Of a stretch of 64,000 nucleotides of DNA, positions 61,088 to 64,000 are shown one piece after another (the first letter of the stretch is position 1; each line of letters opens with the position of its first letter). This DNA comes from Parabacteroides sp. ZJ-118 (GTDB taxonomy: Bacteria; Bacteroidota; Bacteroidia; Bacteroidales; Tannerellaceae). The notes beneath the pieces were generated by a model. The model was not told where the DNA came from, ran no database searches, and worked only from the letters and a program-made list of their open reading frames with translations. The stretch spans positions 28,381 to 92,380 of the forward strand of contig NZ_JAAKDT010000005.1 in assembly GCF_011038785.1 (NCBI RefSeq), given 5' to 3'. A program made the position numbers and the translations under genes.

Positions 61088-62605
61088 ATGAGCTTCTTCA
61101 ATAATGCATATACAGAGGCTTCAAGTGTTGAATCGCTTGAAACCTATCTTCAAAATCATTCTGACGAATTATATGACATATATTCATCAAGGCATGATGT
61201 TCTGTCTAAAGTTTCTGATGACATTGACAAATTTGTACAACTAAAATTCAAGTATTACTCTCAACTTGATTTCTCGAGCACTCAAAACAGGTCGTTTCTG
61301 TTGATTATGATTGACTTGGCAGAACGTCTTAATTTGCAAGGTGCGATGGCTCGTCTTACAAGTCTCGTGTCAGATGAAGGAATAGAGATAACGAGCAGAA
61401 TGCAGGCAGGCTTGTCCTTTGTTTACCCGAAACCCTGTACAGCTGATGATTTAGTAGAGAAATTTGATGATATTTGCCGTTTGCTTCAAATAGCTATTGA
61501 AGAAGAAGAAGACAGTAACCGTCCCTCTCTGGTTACATTCCTTAATTACTATAGTGCTGTTGTAGATTCATTGCATCCTACGAAAGCTCTGATAGTGAAG
61601 GATAAAATTCTTGAAGCTGTAAAACAAAACAAATATCCTTTCTTGAATGATGTTAAAGATGTCTGTAATATTGATGTCAATAATAAGCAAGCCTATGAAC
61701 AGTTACAGGCAGCAATAGATCATCTGAATTGTCAATATATGGGTGTCTCACCGTTTGCGCCAGATGATGAGCCGTGTCTTATTGAAGAAGGTACAGAGTA
61801 TGCGAATTGGATAAATTCTGGCAATAAATGTTTTGACACAATTAGACAATATGCTGTTTCTCATGCTTCCGACAGCTTTGATAAAGATCGTGGTGTTAAT
61901 CCTATAACAGAAGAACAAGGGTTGTATAATTATCTGAAAAAATATGGCAATATGCATAAAGCTAAGATGCAGTCTGCTCTCGTAGAGCCTTTCCCACAGC
62001 AATTTGGTCAATCATTGACAATAATTGATTGGGGATGCGGACAAGGATTGGCATCAATGCTATTCTGTGAGAAATATTATCAAGAAAATACCAATCAAAT
62101 CATTTTGATCGAGCCATCAGAATTGGCGATTAAACGAGCCTCGCTTCATTGCAAAGCCGTTAATCCAGAATGTTCTGTAAGAACAGTATGCAAGAGGCTT
62201 GATGATGTTGAGCTAAATGACATAGGCATCATAAAGAATAATGTTGTAGTGAATCTTTTCTCGAACATACTTGACATAGACGATTATTCTACACCGCATA
62301 TCCTTTCGTTGATGGATGGAATAAAGAAAATAGAAAACTATTACGTCTGTGTATCCCCGCATATCAACGATATAAAAACGAACAAGATTGATAATTTCAG
62401 ACGTTATTTCCAATCCATGTCTGGATATGTAGAAATCCATAACATTGACAATACAAAACTGGGGGAGTTTTGGATGTGCAACAACGTATTTAAATCAGGG
62501 GTCACTAATCACGGGTTGCAACATGGCTGCTCTCCATACCACGATGAGAATGGATGTATAAAAAAATGGACAAGAGTACTAAGAGTCTTCAAAGTGACAC
62601 TCTAA
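61088..62605 (+). CDS. System B: methyltransferase with long N-terminal helical domain
   Basis: 505 aa from the ATG at 61088, one base after the previous stop. An upstream in-frame ATG at 61052 overlaps that gene. Residues 1-300 look helical and have no motif I know. SAM motif I is TIIDWGCGQGLAS (about 311-323), then IILIEPSELAIKRAS (motif II) and KNNVVVNLFSNILDI. The C-terminus has NHGLQHGCSPYHDENGC, a His/Cys patch that could replace the Cys cluster of the system A enzyme. The catalytic fold is comparable to that of system A, but the protein is longer by almost 190 residues. Last gene of system B. Confidence 0.78.
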   Translation: MSFFNNAYTEASSVESLETYLQNHSDELYDIYSSRHDVLSKVSDDIDKFVQLKFKYYSQLDFSSTQNRSFLLIMIDLAERLNLQGAMARLTSLVSDEGIEITSRMQAGLSFVYPKPCTADDLVEKFDDICRLLQIAIEEEEDSNRPSLVTFLNYYSAVVDSLHPTKALIVKDKILEAVKQNKYPFLNDVKDVCNIDVNNKQAYEQLQAAIDHLNCQYMGVSPFAPDDEPCLIEEGTEYANWINSGNKCFDTIRQYAVSHASDSFDKDRGVNPITEEQGLYNYLKKYGNMHKAKMQSALVEPFPQQFGQSLTIIDWGCGQGLASMLFCEKYYQENTNQIILIEPSELAIKRASLHCKAVNPECSVRTVCKRLDDVELNDIGIIKNNVVVNLFSNILDIDDYSTPHILSLMDGIKKIENYYVCVSPHINDIKTNKIDNFRRYFQSMSGYVEIHNIDNTKLGEFWMCNNVFKSGVTNHGLQHGCSPYHDENGCIKKWTRVLRVFKVTL

Positions 62606-62776
62606 CTGAAAAAACGTATGCATATTCCGGGTGATACCCGTTCACCAATTCCGGTGATACCCGTTCACTGTAAGCATTCGAACAAATACACATTGTACAG
62701 CTTGAGGTTTGGTTGTTGCTTTGCAGTAGCATATACAATCCAACCTCAATTATTAGTAAGCATTTGATAAACTACA
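62606..62776. other. Gene-free junction with IS21-like and IS66-like end fragments
   Basis: A doubled unit around CCGGTGATACCCGTTCAC (about 62635-62668) resembles the repeated termini of IS21-family elements. GTAAGCATTCGAACAAATAC (62669 on) and GTAAGCATTTGATAAACTAC (62756 on) start like IS66 terminal repeats. Between them, an imperfect stem, TTGAGGTT with AACCTCAA (about 62700-62745), could end the system B transcript. Confidence 0.5.
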
Positions 62777-62797
62777 GTAAGCATTTGATAAACTACA
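62756..62797. repeat. 21-bp tandem copy of an IS66-type end
   Basis: GTAAGCATTTGATAAACTAC plus A is at 62756-62776 and again at 62777-62797, the second continuing into an IS66 remnant. Confidence 0.8.
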
Positions 62798-63190
62798 GGT
62801 ATTAAACTTTATATATAACAATAGCGACTGTCACTATGAAGCTAATAGTTGCAGTCGCTATTGTTTTGTTGAACCTATATGTTGCAGTCGGCATTAGTTG
62901 CCGGATTCCCCATTTTGTTTTGTCAATACACTTTCCGGATGTTGCAGCTTCCATCTGTGCGGAAGCAGATCTAGAAGCTCCTTATGAGTTGCCTTTTTAT
63001 GATAAGGCATCCGGGCGATGATGTCATTCAGGTAATCCCTCGGATTGACATCGTGTGCCTTGCAGGTGGCCAGCAGGGAACAGATGATTGACATGTTGAC
63101 CGCTGCTTCGTGGTTGCCACAGAAGAGATAATTTTTCCGTCCCAGAGTAATCGGTCGGATGACATTCTCCGCCAGGTTGTTGTCCCAAAG
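62777..63190. mobile_element. Truncated IS66-family element (414-bp right-end fragment)
   Basis: Identical by eye to 63354-63767, offset 577 bases. It begins with an IS66-type end (GTAAGC...), has a 13-bp hairpin ACAATAGCGACTG/CAGTCGCTATTGT (62818-62864), and contains the end of tnpC. It stops abruptly at CCCAAAG, where other DNA begins. Confidence 0.88.
62894..63190 (-). pseudogene. IS66 transposase (TnpC) C-terminal fragment
   Basis: About 99 residues of transposase, from LWDNNLAENVIRPITLGRKN through CSLLATCKAHDVNPRDYL to KQNGESGN. That is the typical IS66 C-terminus after the third acidic residue (NNLAEN). Upstream, the frame is fused to unrelated sequence (63191-63292), so the ATG of the open frame there is spurious. 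No activity is expected. Confidence 0.85.
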
Positions 63191-63353
63191 TGGAGAGACC
63201 GGAGCATGCTGGGACAGCATGAGGGCTGAAAACGAATGCCTAAAACGGCAATTCGCCGTTGGAAGGCATAGCTGATTATCAGTTATTTGCATTTTTCGTT
63301 TATGGTATCAGGCCATAAAAACCGGAGTATGTTGGGACAAATGCCGTTTCGAG
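63191..63353. mobile_element. Solo end fragment resembling an IS21-family element
   Basis: On the minus strand TGTCCCAACATACTCCGG (near 63340) and TGTCCCAGCATGCTCCGG (near 63205) form a doubled terminal unit, as in IS21-type ends that start with TG. A near-perfect stem CGGCAATTCGCCG lies between. No istA or istB frame remains. Confidence 0.5.
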
Positions 63354-64000
63354 GTAAGCATTTGATAAACTACAGGTATTAAACTTTATATATAACAATA
63401 GCGACTGTCACTATGAAGCTAATAGTTGCAGTCGCTATTGTTTTGTTGAACCTATATGTTGCAGTCGGCATTAGTTGCCGGATTCCCCATTTTGTTTTGT
63501 CAATACACTTTCCGGATGTTGCAGCTTCCATCTGTGCGGAAGCAGATCTAGAAGCTCCTTATGAGTTGCCTTTTTATGATAAGGCATCCGGGCGATGATG
63601 TCATTCAGGTAATCCCTCGGATTGACATCGTGTGCCTTGCAGGTGGCCAGCAGGGAACAGATGATTGACATGTTGACCGCTGCTTCGTGGTTGCCACAGA
63701 AGAGATAATTTTTCCGTCCCAGAGTAATCGGTCGGATGACATTCTCCGCCAGGTTGTTGTCCCAAAGCAGGCGCCCGTCGTTCAGACACCTCATCATGTT
63801 GTCCCATCGGGTATAGGCATACGTGATGGCTTTACCGGCCTGGGATCCGGGACTGTACTTGATGCCTTCCGTTTCCATCCATGCCTTCATGGCCTCCAGG
63901 ATGGGACGGGCCAGTTCTTGACGCTTCGCCTTGCGTTCATCGTACGACAAGCCCGCTTCGTCACAGCGGCGCTCTATCTTGTAGACATGCTGTATCTGGG
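63354..64000. mobile_element. IS66-family insertion sequence, right part, running off the window
   Basis: Begins with GTAAGCATTTGATAAACTAC and holds tnpC on the minus strand. Its first 414 bases repeat 62777-63190 exactly by eye, so the two arose from one element recently. Confidence 0.88.
63471..64000 (-). CDS. tnpC: IS66 transposase TnpC, partial (5' end outside window)
   Basis: The frame continues open to the last base; I read IQHVYKIERRCDEAGLSYDE before the apparent start at 63950, so that start is not real. PGSQAGKAITYAYTRW, LNDGRLLWDNNLAENVIRP (third catalytic acidic residue) and CGNHEAAVNMSIICSLLATC are IS66 DDE signatures. The visible part is about 176 residues of a protein of about 520. 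It may be intact. tnpA and tnpB should lie beyond the window. Confidence 0.9.
   Translation of the reverse strand, partial: QIQHVYKIERRCDEAGLSYDERKAKRQELARPILEAMKAWMETEGIKYSPGSQAGKAITYAYTRWDNMMRCLNDGRLLWDNNLAENVIRPITLGRKNYLFCGNHEAAVNMSIICSLLATCKAHDVNPRDYLNDIIARMPYHKKATHKELLDLLPHRWKLQHPESVLTKQNGESGN

Noticed and set aside
62836..63021. A 61-residue plus-strand frame, repeated at 63413-63598
   Set aside because: It overlaps the end of the IS66 transposase on the other strand and is repeated only because the IS fragment is repeated.
1..64000. tRNA and rRNA genes
   Set aside because: I looked for CCA-ended cloverleaf-like segments and rRNA words in the gaps and recognised none. A tRNAscan or Infernal run would be decisive.

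Overview
The window looks like the chromosome of a Bacteroidales gut bacterium, most likely a Parabacteroides close to P. distasonis. The reasons are the many TAnnTTTG (-7) promoter boxes typical of Bacteroidota, the NUDIX-regulated xylose operon, a GH109-type enzyme, HEAT/DUF1080 proteins, a Bacteroidota-type Tgt without zinc cysteines, and SLC13 plus cysQ/cysC/cysD sulfate genes.

Layout. 1-6.7 kb: sulfate assimilation (cysD partial, cysC, SLC13 carrier, cysQ), with a cytoplasmic alpha-amylase and an MscS channel lying between. 6.7-10.2 kb: a GC-rich glycyl-radical pair (HypD-like dehydratase and its activase). 10.3-10.6 kb: a 41-bp tandem array in front of a helical protein of unknown function. 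11.6-16.8 kb: the xylose operon (NUDIX regulator, xylB, xylA, xylE). 17-19.6 kb: TrkH/TrkA-type potassium uptake. 19.6-28.2 kb: housekeeping genes (mutarotase-like protein, DUF362 plus a NapH/NapG-like Fe-S fusion, tgt, LptF/G-like permease, lipoprotein, PIN-PhoH). 28.4-35.4 kb: an AT-rich accessory region with broken Fic and possible HsdR fragments and a four-gene cassette (system A). 35.8-41.7 kb: an esterase and the rhamnose genes. 42.2-48.5 kb: HEAT/DUF1080 protein and two Gfo/Idh/MocA oxidoreductases. 48.6-56.8 kb: RNA helicase, recQ, pabBC with agmatine-to-putrescine genes, MATE pump. 56.8-64 kb: a cas3'' stub, a second four-gene cassette (system B), then a pile of IS66 and IS21-like remnants running off the window.

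Main discovery candidate. Systems A (30079-35030, minus) and B (57350-62605, plus) carry the same four kinds of gene, diverged and in different order: a DUF1848 protein, a minimal ~350-aa UvrD-like ATPase, a 530-607-aa protein I cannot assign to a family, and a SAM methyltransferase. In DUF1848 the radical-SAM-like CxxxCxxC lies at the C-terminus, which suggests a permuted spore-photoproduct-lyase-like enzyme. Both cassettes are AT-rich, tightly packed and sit beside wreckage of other defence loci (Fic/HsdR for A, type I cas3 for B). I infer a mobile nucleic-acid-modifying or defence system that I cannot match to a named one. System A is also preceded by a likely structured RNA of about 320 nt, with its own promoter and a terminal U-run, just upstream of its first gene.

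All calls come from reading the sequence. No database search was run, and family names rest on motif recognition.
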